From: Microvirga pakistanensis
Lineage (GTDB): Bacteria; Pseudomonadota; Alphaproteobacteria; Rhizobiales; Beijerinckiaceae
DNA length: 64,000 bases
Direction: 5' to 3'
Assembly: GCF_004458765.1 (NCBI RefSeq)
Contig: NZ_SPJX01000510.1
Coordinates: 184,156 to 248,155 of the forward strand
Shown: positions 1-7,702 of the stretch, one piece after another
Position numbering within the stretch: the stretch's first letter is position 1
How the letters are laid out: each line of letters starts with the position of its first letter
Notes under the pieces: model-generated
What the model was told of the DNA's origin: nothing
Databases searched by the model: none
What the model saw: only the letters and a program-made list of their open reading frames with translations
Made by a program: the position numbers and the translations under genes

Positions 1-152
1 TGGGCCGCGATCATGCCGGGAATCTCGTCGGCATGGAGGGAGGCCTGCACATAGACGCGCGGGCGCGCGCCGGCCTCCCCGAAGCGGTGAACGGTGAGGG
101 ACAGGCCGGCGCCGGGGGCGAGTGGCGAAAGGGCGATCTGTTCTGTTTTCAT
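1..152 (-). CDS. Succinylglutamate desuccinylase/aspartoacylase-family zinc hydrolase (partial, N-terminus only)
   Basis: Only the first 50 codons are in the window; the gene runs off the left edge. The visible protein starts MKTEQIALSPLAPGAG and contains YVQASLHADEIPGM. The H-A-D-E pattern matches the first zinc-binding motif (HxxE) of the M14-like AspA/AstE deacylases, which remove acyl groups from amino-acid derivatives. It lies 71 bp downstream of glucokinase on the same strand, so it may be the last gene of the trehalose/glucose block. The substrate cannot be told from this fragment. Confidence 0.7.
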   Translation of the reverse strand, partial: MKTEQIALSPLAPGAGLSLTVHRFGEAGARPRVYVQASLHADEIPGMIAA

Positions 153-223
153 GATGAGCGGATGATGCTGTCAGCCTGAATGGATTTCCGGTGGACCGAG
201 CGCAGGCATCGAGGCAGCCTGGC

Positions 224-1216
224 TCAAGCGGCCCACCCCTGCGACTTGAACACGAAGCGGCCGGGACTGGTAACGATTGCGGCCAACCCCTGCAAGGCCG
301 GCTCCGGATTGACGATCACGAAAGCCGGCACCCCGCGGGCCCAGGCATCGTGAGGCGCCTTACTGTCGAACGCCTCCCGGAAGCCGCCGTTCTGGAGAAT
401 GTCCACCATGCGCGGCGCGATGCCGCCCGCGATGAACACGCCCCCGGAGGATTCGAAGGTCAGCGCCATGTCGCCCGCGTAGCGCCCGAGCCAGCGTGCG
501 AAGAGATCGAGCGCAGCCTGCGCCAGCTCGTCGCCCTCACGGGCCGCGGCGTGAACGTCGTTGGGCTTCGTGTAGGGACAATTCACGCATCGATGGGCGG
601 CCACCGCCTTCGCGATGCGGAACAGGCCGGGGCCGGACAGCACCACCTCGGCGGAAACGCGCCCGCCGACCCGCTCGAGATGCGGCCAGAGCGCCGCCTC
701 TTCCTCGGTCGCGGGACCGAATTCGATATGTCCCGCCTCGGTTGCCAGAATGGCCAGACGATCCTCCACCGGAACCAGCGCTCCCACACCCAGGCCCGTG
801 CCCGGCCCGAGCACGACACGGGCGCCCGGCCCCGGATGTCCGCCGCCGATGGGAGCGAGGTCTCCCTGGTCCTCGGTGAGCACCATCACGGAAGCCGCGA
901 CAGGCGTATAGTCGTTGACGAGGGTGACGCGCTCGAGCCCCAGCGCCGTGCCGATCGCCTCGGCGTCGATCACCCACTGGGCGTTGGTGAGGCGGATGGC
1001 GGGCGCGTCCACGCGGGTCGCCACCGCGATCATGGCGGACCGGGGCGCCTCGCCCTCATAGCCCTGAAGCGCGATCCTGATCGCGCCGACGGGATCGGGC
1101 GTCTGCGCCGTCAGGGCGCGGGGCAGGAGCTGAACGGGCTCTCCGGGTGCGGGCAGCACCGCGAAACGGGCATTGGTGCCGCCGATATCTCCGAGCAGAA
1201 CGGGAAATGCGAACAT
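224..1216 (-). CDS. glk: Glucokinase
   Basis: 330 residues, the usual length for bacterial ROK-unrelated glucokinase. The N-terminus has the phosphate-binding LLGDIGGTNARFA motif, and the middle has GPGTGLGVGALV and the ATP-site-like segment SGGVFIAGGIAPRM near residue 265. It phosphorylates glucose to glucose 6-phosphate with ATP in the cytoplasm. It starts 46 bp after the GH15 glycosidase on the same strand. That order suggests it captures glucose released from trehalose or another alpha-glucoside. The assignment is firm; the operon link is inferred from spacing and direction. Confidence 0.95.
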   Translation of the reverse strand: MFAFPVLLGDIGGTNARFAVLPAPGEPVQLLPRALTAQTPDPVGAIRIALQGYEGEAPRSAMIAVATRVDAPAIRLTNAQWVIDAEAIGTALGLERVTLVNDYTPVAASVMVLTEDQGDLAPIGGGHPGPGARVVLGPGTGLGVGALVPVEDRLAILATEAGHIEFGPATEEEAALWPHLERVGGRVSAEVVLSGPGLFRIAKAVAAHRCVNCPYTKPNDVHAAAREGDELAQAALDLFARWLGRYAGDMALTFESSGGVFIAGGIAPRMVDILQNGGFREAFDSKAPHDAWARGVPAFVIVNPEPALQGLAAIVTSPGRFVFKSQGWAA

Positions 1217-1262
1217 CGAGAGAGCCTATCGTCCTTGTCTCACCCCGCCGAAGCGGTCACCT

Positions 1263-3074
1263 TCAGAGCACGTCTTCCCATCTCCGGCTCAGGCGCACGG
1301 CGGAGTTGATGAGACCCACCATGGAGTAGGTCTGGGGAAAGTTGCCCCACAACTCGCCGGTCGTGAAGTCGGCATCCTCGGAAAAGAGACCGAAGGAATT
1401 GCGCAAGCTCAGGATGTGCTCGAACAACTCTCTCGCCTCTTCCTTGCGTCCAATGGCGTTCAGAGCATCCACGTACCAGAAGGCGCAGATCATGAAAGCC
1501 GTGTGCATGCGCCCGAAATCGTCTTCCACATCATAACGCAGGAGAAGGTCTCCCCGCCGCAAGGTCTTGCCCACCGCATCCACGGTCGCGACGAAGCGGG
1601 GATCGTCCGGCTTCACGAAGTTGAGCTCGGAGAGCAGGAGCAGGGTCGCGTCGAGGTGCTCCCCGTCGAAGGACGACACGAAGGTGCCCGTTCTCGGATT
1701 GAAGGCCCGCTCGTCGATGATGCGGTGCATCCGATCCGCGTTCTCCCGCCAGAAGGCGACCCGGTCCTCGCGCTCCATGGCCGCGGCGATCTTGGCGAGC
1801 CGGTCGCAGGCCGCCCAGCACATCACGCTCGGGAACGTATGCACGGCCGCCTTGGTGCGCAGCTCCCAGGGCCCGGCATCGGGCTGATCGAAGACCTCGA
1901 TGGCGCGCTGCCCGAGCTTCTCCAGGTGGGAGAACAGGGCCCGGTTGCCGACCGCGCGGGTCAGGCGCTTGTCGAGAAAGGCGTGCACGGAGGCCAGAAC
2001 GATGCTGCCATAGGCATCGTTCTGAACCTGCGTATAGGCCGCATTGCCCACGCGCACCGGTCCCATGCCGCGGTAGCCCGCCAGCGCCGTGGCCTCGCGC
2101 TCCTCCAGATTCGGCGAGCGCGTGATGCTGAACAGCGGCGGCATGTCCTTCTGGTCGGGAATGGCATCCATGTCGTCGACGATGTTGGTGATGTAGGTGA
2201 GATACTCCTCCATCGTCTTGGTGGTTCCCAGCCGGTTGAGGGCGTGAATGACGAAATAGGCGTCACGCAGCCAGCAATACCGGTAATCCCAGTTGCGCTG
2301 CGTGTTCGGCGCCTCCGGCACCGAGGTGGTGAGCGCGGCCACGATGGCGCCCGTCTCTTCGAAGTTGCAGAGCTTGAGCGTGATTGCGGCGCGGATGACC
2401 GCCTCCTGCCAGTCGAACGGGATGGAGAGCGAGCGCACCCAGTCGCGCCAGAATGCGATCGTGCTGTCGAGGAACTCGCGGGCGGTCGTGTCCGCCTCGG
2501 AACGAAGCGGCTCGTCCTCCCCGAAGAAGAAGGAAATGGGCCGCTCCACCACGAAGGGGCGCTCCTCGTGCACATAGGAGACGGGAGCGTCCGTGGTGAG
2601 TCTCAAGGAGGAATGCGGCCCGACGAACCGCAGGTGATTGCTGCCGCGGGTCGTGCCCGGCGCATAGCTGCCCCATTCGAAATGCGGCCGCAGCCGCACA
2701 CGGATGCGCGGGCGCCCCTTGATGGGCGTGACGCGGCGGATCAGAAGCGGCGGCCGGAAGGTGCGATCGAAATGCTTGAAGCGGGGTGCGAAGTCCGTGA
2801 CCTCGAGGATGTTCCCGAAGGAATCCGTCATGCGCGAGACGAGAACGGCCGTGTTCGGCAGATAGTTCTGCTCACAGCTCACCATGCCGACCATGTCGAT
2901 GGCAAAGACCCCTTTCTGCTCCGCATCCGTTTGTCCCTCGGGGCAATCGAGCAGTGCGGAGAAGACGGGATCGCCATCGAACCGGGGAAAGCAGCTCCAG
3001 ACGATTTGCGCCCGGCGATCCACCAGGGCCGAGATCATGCAATTGCCGATGACGGCAAGGTCCAGCGAACTCAT
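1263..3074 (-). CDS. Glycoside hydrolase family 15 protein (glucoamylase/trehalase type)
   Basis: 603 residues from the ATG at 3074 (MSSLDLAVIGNCMISAL), chosen because it follows the otsB stop codon by one base; an ATG at 3086 is possible. The N-terminal half is the beta-sandwich domain. The (alpha/alpha)6 domain shows NWDYRYCWLRDAYF, GPWELRTKAAVHTF (first catalytic Glu) and FSEDADFTTGELWGNFPQ (second catalytic Glu region), all typical of bacterial GH15. Family members hydrolyse terminal alpha-glucosidic bonds; some actinobacterial and archaeal ones are trehalases. Its place after otsA-otsB and before glk fits trehalose turnover, but the substrate is an inference. No signal peptide is seen, so it should be cytoplasmic. 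Confidence 0.9.
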   Translation of the reverse strand: MSSLDLAVIGNCMISALVDRRAQIVWSCFPRFDGDPVFSALLDCPEGQTDAEQKGVFAIDMVGMVSCEQNYLPNTAVLVSRMTDSFGNILEVTDFAPRFKHFDRTFRPPLLIRRVTPIKGRPRIRVRLRPHFEWGSYAPGTTRGSNHLRFVGPHSSLRLTTDAPVSYVHEERPFVVERPISFFFGEDEPLRSEADTTAREFLDSTIAFWRDWVRSLSIPFDWQEAVIRAAITLKLCNFEETGAIVAALTTSVPEAPNTQRNWDYRYCWLRDAYFVIHALNRLGTTKTMEEYLTYITNIVDDMDAIPDQKDMPPLFSITRSPNLEEREATALAGYRGMGPVRVGNAAYTQVQNDAYGSIVLASVHAFLDKRLTRAVGNRALFSHLEKLGQRAIEVFDQPDAGPWELRTKAAVHTFPSVMCWAACDRLAKIAAAMEREDRVAFWRENADRMHRIIDERAFNPRTGTFVSSFDGEHLDATLLLLSELNFVKPDDPRFVATVDAVGKTLRRGDLLLRYDVEDDFGRMHTAFMICAFWYVDALNAIGRKEEARELFEHILSLRNSFGLFSEDADFTTGELWGNFPQTYSMVGLINSAVRLSRRWEDVL

Positions 3075-3075
3075 C

Positions 3076-3849
3076 TCATCGATCATCCACGTTGAAGGGA
3101 AGCAAACCATCCGACGCCCATCCGGACAGGCAATGTCGCAGGTCGGCGGGCGTTCCTAAGCGAATCTTGGCGATCGTCTCTCCGGCACCGATGCGGACGG
3201 ACACACCGCCGAAGGCGTTCACCGTCTTGAAACCGTTCTCGTCGGTCAGGTCGTCGCCGACGAAGATCGGGCGGCGGCCCCTGTAGGGCGCGGAGTGGAG
3301 GAACCGCTCGATGACCTTTCCCTTACCGGCGGCCGAGGGAAGGATCTCCGCCACGGCCTTGCCGTGCTGCAGGCGATATTCGCTCCCGAGCGCTTCCACG
3401 GCGGCATGGGCCGTGGACAGCGCGAACTCCTTTTCCTGGGGCGCCAGTCGCCAGTGAATGGCGACCGAACAGCCCTTGTCCTCGATCAGGATGCCGGGCC
3501 TTTCGGCAACCACCTTCTGCAGGCGCTCGACCATCCTGCGCAGTTGCGGGTGTTCCTGCGGATCGCAAAGGTGAAGGTTGCCCGCGATGCGCTGCTCGAG
3601 GCCATGCAGCCCTGCCATGTCGAACCGGTGAGGCTCGAAATGATGATCGAGAAAGGCGACGGGCCGGCCGCTGACGATGGCGAGCGCGCCGCCGAGCCTC
3701 TCCTGAAGGTGAAGAAGGATCTCGGGCAGCGCCGGGTCCACCGAAACGGCGTCGGGACGCTCCACGATATCCACCAGCGTTCCGTCGAAATCGAGGAACA
3801 ATGCGTATTTGTCTTCCATCGCGGAAGCCTGAACGGGAGCATCATGCAT
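3076..3849 (-). CDS. otsB: Trehalose-6-phosphate phosphatase
   Basis: 257 residues, HAD superfamily. Motif I is LFLDFDGTLVDI near residue 18, followed by SGRP (motif II) near residue 61 and the late acidic motif FVGDDLTDENGF near residue 200. It dephosphorylates trehalose 6-phosphate to trehalose. The ATG at 3849 overlaps the last bases of otsA (stop at 3842-3844), a sign of translational coupling. An internal ATG at 3819 would also give a complete HAD domain. Together with otsA it completes the OtsA-OtsB trehalose route. Confidence 0.95.
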   Translation of the reverse strand: MHDAPVQASAMEDKYALFLDFDGTLVDIVERPDAVSVDPALPEILLHLQERLGGALAIVSGRPVAFLDHHFEPHRFDMAGLHGLEQRIAGNLHLCDPQEHPQLRRMVERLQKVVAERPGILIEDKGCSVAIHWRLAPQEKEFALSTAHAAVEALGSEYRLQHGKAVAEILPSAAGKGKVIERFLHSAPYRGRRPIFVGDDLTDENGFKTVNAFGGVSVRIGAGETIAKIRLGTPADLRHCLSGWASDGLLPFNVDDR

Positions 3850-6076
3850 TGGCGGCGGCCCGGTTTCTGCCGGCAGCGATCAGGCGCCGGATCCTCTGAC
3901 GCTTGCGCAGACGGGAGGCGGCCAGCAACATCTGTCCGGCCCAGCGATACACATTACGCTCTTTCACCTGGTCGCGCATCAGGCGCATCCGCTCGCGCTG
4001 TTCGTCCTGGGGCATCGTGAGCGCTCGGTTGATGGCCTGCCCCATCGCATGGGCGTTGTAGGGATTCACGATCAGCGCCTCCGACAGCTCACGGGAGGCG
4101 CCCGCGAAGGCGGACAGGATCAGAACGCCTTCCTCGTCGTCCCGCGCGGCCACGAATTCCTTGGCCACGAGATTCATGCCGTCATGCAGGCTCGAGACGA
4201 TGCAGAGGTCGGCCGCCCTGAACAGCTCGAACACCTCGTCGGGCTCGTGATGCCGGATGAGGAGCTTGATGGGCTCGTAGCCTTCGCTGCCATGGCGCTC
4301 GTTGACCTCGCGGGCCAGGGCCTCGGCCTCCTCCTGCAGCTGACGGTAATTCGCCAGCTTGCTGCGGGTGGGGGCCGCCACCTGGACGAAGCAGAAATTG
4401 CCGCGCCATTCCGGGTGCTCGGCCAGCAACGCGTCGATCGCCTGCATCCGGTCGAGGATGCCCTTCGTGTAGTCGAACCGCTCGATCCCGACGCCGATGC
4501 GCATCTCCGGCGGAAGTCCGAGCCGCTCGCGCACGGCCCGACGGCATTCCTCGACGGGCTTCTGGCCTTCCAGGGCCGTCGGCGGCCACTCGATGGAAAT
4601 GGGATAGGGGCGGATCTGCGTCTCCTCGCCGCCGAACGTGACCGTGTCCGTCTCGCGGTTGATGCGGCTTTCCACATAGGAATCCACCGCATCCAGGAAG
4701 TTGTTGCAATGAGCCTGCGTATGAAACCCCAGGATCGACGAGCCGAGGAGCCCGTCGATGATCTCCTCGCGCCAGGGGCAGATGCCGAAGGTTTCCGCAT
4801 TCGGCCACGGAATGTGCCAGAACGTCACGATGGTCGCTTGAGGAAGCCTGTTGCGGATCAGGCGCGGCAGGAGCGCGAAATGATAATCCTGCACCAGAAT
4901 GATCGGATCCTCGCGCTTGGCCTCGGCCACGATGGCGTCGGCGAACTTCTCGTTGACCGACCGGTAATATTGCCAGTCCTGCTCGCGGAAGACCGGCCGC
5001 ACGAAGGCGATGTGGCAGAGCGGCCAGAGCCCTTCGTTGGCGGCACCGTAGTAATAGCCGTCCTGCTCCTCCTCCGTCAGCCAGACGCGGCGCAGCGTGT
5101 AGGACGGGTTGGCCGGCGGCACCGGCACGCGGTCGCTCGGGTCCACCGTGTCCCGGTCGGCCGTTCCGCTGCCATGCGCCACCCATGTTCCGCCGCAGGC
5201 CCGCACCACCGGCTCCAGGGCGGACACCAGCCCGCTCGCGGGAATCTGCAGGGAGATCTCGCCATCGGCCGTTCGGTTGTGGATGTAAGGCTCGCGGTTC
5301 GAGACCACGATCACCTCGGATCCCGACAATTCGTTGGAGAGGGCGGCACGCAGGGTGTCCGGATTCCAGTCCGTATGCGCCGCGTCGATGGTCCGGCGCG
5401 AGGCCTCCAGCTCCTGGAGGACGTCCCGGATCTCCTGGCCGAGAGGGATGATGTTCTCCTCCGCGGGCGCGCCCGCAGCCCCTGCGCGCGCATTCTCCAG
5501 AGCCTGCCGGATGGAGGCCAGCCATCGGCGCATGATGAATGCCGCGATCAGGGCCGCAAGGGCGGACGCCCCGAAGGCGACGCCGGCAAGCGCCAGGAAG
5601 AGATAGTTCCGGGCCTCCCCTCCCCGCCGGTCCGCATAGCTCAGATCGTGGAGCACCACGAGATGCCCTTCCCGCCCCGATGCGGTCAGGGGGAAGGAAC
5701 TGACGAGAATCTCGCGGCCTTCGCTGCTGATGGTGGACGAGCTCACGGCTCCGCCCCTGGCGGCCTGCTCGCAGGAGAAGGAAGGCGGCATGTTCCGCGT
5801 CGGCGCGCGCAATTCCGCTCCGTCGCAATAGCCGATGGCGAGAACCCGTTCGTCGGAGGCGATTCGCTCGAAGAAACCCGCGAGCCGTCCCGCATCGTTG
5901 CCCGCCAGGAGGCCGGCGACCTGATCCCGCGCGGCGTTGAAGACGAGCTGGGAACGCAGCTCCACATCCCGCCGCGCCCATTGCTCGACGAAGGATGTGG
6001 CGAACGGGAGAACGGCCAGGATGACGATGGCCGCGACAAGCAACGCAATACCGCCGAAGCGAAAGATAATCCTCAA
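3842..6076 (-). CDS. otsA: Trehalose-6-phosphate synthase with N-terminal membrane sensor-like region
   Basis: 744 residues, much longer than the roughly 470 of E. coli OtsA. Residues 1-28 form a transmembrane helix, about 29-157 a predicted periplasmic segment, and about 158-183 a second helix ending in RRW. A HAMP-like or helical linker follows to about 250. The GT20 domain then begins at EVIVVSNREPY. Seen in the GT20 part are VQDYHFALLP, FWHIPWPN, RFDYTKGI, LHDGMNLVAKEF and LSAFAGASREL, which cover the sugar-nucleotide and glucose 6-phosphate sites of the family. It makes trehalose 6-phosphate from a nucleotide-glucose and glucose 6-phosphate. The catalytic call is secure; a sensory role for the N-terminus is inferred from topology. 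Confidence 0.92.
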   Translation of the reverse strand: MRIIFRFGGIALLVAAIVILAVLPFATSFVEQWARRDVELRSQLVFNAARDQVAGLLAGNDAGRLAGFFERIASDERVLAIGYCDGAELRAPTRNMPPSFSCEQAARGGAVSSSTISSEGREILVSSFPLTASGREGHLVVLHDLSYADRRGGEARNYLFLALAGVAFGASALAALIAAFIMRRWLASIRQALENARAGAAGAPAEENIIPLGQEIRDVLQELEASRRTIDAAHTDWNPDTLRAALSNELSGSEVIVVSNREPYIHNRTADGEISLQIPASGLVSALEPVVRACGGTWVAHGSGTADRDTVDPSDRVPVPPANPSYTLRRVWLTEEEQDGYYYGAANEGLWPLCHIAFVRPVFREQDWQYYRSVNEKFADAIVAEAKREDPIILVQDYHFALLPRLIRNRLPQATIVTFWHIPWPNAETFGICPWREEIIDGLLGSSILGFHTQAHCNNFLDAVDSYVESRINRETDTVTFGGEETQIRPYPISIEWPPTALEGQKPVEECRRAVRERLGLPPEMRIGVGIERFDYTKGILDRMQAIDALLAEHPEWRGNFCFVQVAAPTRSKLANYRQLQEEAEALAREVNERHGSEGYEPIKLLIRHHEPDEVFELFRAADLCIVSSLHDGMNLVAKEFVAARDDEEGVLILSAFAGASRELSEALIVNPYNAHAMGQAINRALTMPQDEQRERMRLMRDQVKERNVYRWAGQMLLAASRLRKRQRIRRLIAAGRNRAAANA

Positions 6077-6246
6077 CCCTCTGCTTCCTCAGGATGTCCA
6101 AGACAGTTCGGAGGACCGAAGCCTCAACATCGGAAAGGTTCGGTGTTTTGCTTCCGTCCGGGAGCAGCCCGAAGGCCGGCCCGCCCCTGTTATGGGCCTT
6201 TCTCCGGAACTTTCCAGGCTTAGATCCCGGCTGTGCAACCCAGACA
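6077..6246. other. Upstream region of otsA, no gene seen
   Basis: The 170 bp before otsA hold its promoter and leader. I see no clear sigma-70 or EcfG-type site and no small coding sequence. The adjoining stretch up to 6379 contains a terminator and an interspersed repeat, listed separately. Confidence 0.5.
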
Positions 6247-6282
6247 TTAAAAACCGCAGCCGGCTTGATGGGCCGGCTGCGG
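6247..6282 (-). terminator. Rho-independent terminator after the type I secretion pair
   Basis: The arms CCGCAGCCGGC (6254-6264) and GCCGGCTGCGG (6272-6282) form a perfect 11 bp stem with a 7-base loop. Read on the minus strand the hairpin is followed by TTTTTAA. It lies about 100 bp beyond the stop codon of the HlyD-family gene and protects otsA from read-through. Confidence 0.85.
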
Positions 6283-6311
6283 TCTGTAAAGGGCAAACCT
6301 TTGGAGAACCT

Positions 6312-6382
6312 TAGAGCATCGGACGTGAAAAGTGGAATCCACTTTTCACTGACGCGGCCCTCTGGATTCGCGCGATGCGCTA
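6312..6382. repeat. Interspersed palindromic repeat, copy A
   Basis: Ends TAGAGCATCG and CGATGCGCTA are near-perfect inverted repeats. The inside holds the palindrome GAAAAGTGG/CCACTTTTC. Related copies lie at 10690, 10898, 13500, 23555, 31472 and 49537, with a second class at 34106. The right end supplies the TAG stop codon (6380-6382) of the HlyD-family gene. Confidence 0.85.
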
Positions 6383-7702
6383 GTGCTCGCGGAATGCGCG
6401 GGCGATCTGGTCCTTCATGGGCTTGAAGAAGTACTCGAACGGCGTGCGCTCGTTGACCTCGACGAAGACCTCCGCCTGCATGCCGGCGATGAGATGCAGT
6501 CCTTCGAGGCGCTTGATCTCCTCCGGCGACAGCTCCACCCGGATCGTGTAGAAGGTCGCGCCCGTCTGCTGGTCGCGGGACACATCCGCCGAGATCCGGC
6601 TGACCTTGCCGTGCAGGTCGGGCATCGTGCGCGCATTGGAAGCGTGCACCTTCACGGTCGCCTTCTGTCCCAGCTTCACCTGGTCGATCTCGTTGGGCAG
6701 AACCTTGGCCTCGAGCTCGAGCTTGTCGTTGATGGGAACGATGAACATGACGGGCTCGGCCGGGGAGATGACACCGCCGATGGTGTGCACGTTCAGCTGA
6801 TGGACATAGCCGTCGCTGGGCGCGCGGATATCGATGCGCTTCAGCTGGTCTTCCGCCGCCACCCGCCGCTCCGTGTACTCGGCGACCTTGCTCTGGATGT
6901 CGCGCAGTTCCTGCATCGCCTCGGCACGCATCTGCTCGTCGATCTGGATGATCTGGAACGAGGTTTCCGCGATGCGGCTCTCCGCCTGGGCCACGGAGGC
7001 GACGAGCTGGCCGCGCTGGCCTTCGATGCTGGCGGCATCACGCTCGAGCGCGTTCAGGCGCGGGAGCTGCACGAGGTTCTTCTCGTAGAGGTCGCGAACG
7101 CCCTTGAGCTCCTCCTTGATCAGTTCCGCTTCTCTGGCCTTCGCCTCCTGCTGCGCCTTCAGGCCCGAGATCTCGTCCTGCGACTGGGCGATGCGCTTCT
7201 TGAGCTGGTCCTTCTGGGCCTCCCTCGAGGCGCGGCGCGCCTGGAAGAGCGTGCGCTCCGAGGACATGATCTTCTGAATCGCCGGATCGTTGATGCGAGC
7301 CGCGAACTCGGCCGGCATCTCGACTTCGCCGACACCGTCACGCTCGGCCTCCAGGCGTGCCTGGCGTCCGATATACTCATCGAGCTGCTTGGACACGACC
7401 TGGAGATTGGCGCGCGTCAGCGTCTCGTCGAGACGGATCAGGAGATCGCCCGACTTGACGCGGTCGCCGTCCTTCACCTTCAGCTCCCCGACGATGCCGC
7501 CGGTGGAATGCTGGATCTTCTTGACGCTGCTGTCGACGACGAACTGGCCGCCGGCCACGACGGCACCCGACAGGGTCGAGGTTGCCGCCCAGAGGCCGAT
7601 CGTCCCCGCGAACAGGGCGATCATCGCCAGACCCGCGACGCCCGACTGGCGCAGAACCTTCTCGTGCATCGAAGGCTTCTGGGGCTTCTGCATGACAATC
7701 AT
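6380..7702 (-). CDS. HlyD-family type I secretion periplasmic adaptor subunit
   Basis: 440 residues. A short cytoplasmic N-terminus is followed by one transmembrane helix (about residues 19-42). Next come a lipoyl-like half domain (VDSSVKKIQHSTGGIVGEL), a long alpha-helical coiled coil (about 100-290), and a C-terminal beta region with IRAPSDGYVHQLNVHT. This is the membrane-fusion protein of PrtE/HlyD type that links an inner-membrane ABC exporter to an outer-membrane channel. The ATG directly follows the TAA of the ABC gene, so the two are translated as a pair. The stop codon lies in an interspersed repeat. Confidence 0.92.
   Translation of the reverse strand: MIVMQKPQKPSMHEKVLRQSGVAGLAMIALFAGTIGLWAATSTLSGAVVAGGQFVVDSSVKKIQHSTGGIVGELKVKDGDRVKSGDLLIRLDETLTRANLQVVSKQLDEYIGRQARLEAERDGVGEVEMPAEFAARINDPAIQKIMSSERTLFQARRASREAQKDQLKKRIAQSQDEISGLKAQQEAKAREAELIKEELKGVRDLYEKNLVQLPRLNALERDAASIEGQRGQLVASVAQAESRIAETSFQIIQIDEQMRAEAMQELRDIQSKVAEYTERRVAAEDQLKRIDIRAPSDGYVHQLNVHTIGGVISPAEPVMFIVPINDKLELEAKVLPNEIDQVKLGQKATVKVHASNARTMPDLHGKVSRISADVSRDQQTGATFYTIRVELSPEEIKRLEGLHLIAGMQAEVFVEVNERTPFEYFFKPMKDQIARAFREH

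Noticed and set aside
6312..6382. Repeat copy considered as a Rho-independent terminator
   Set aside because: It has no T-run, and a true terminator with an 11 bp stem lies just beyond at 6247-6282.
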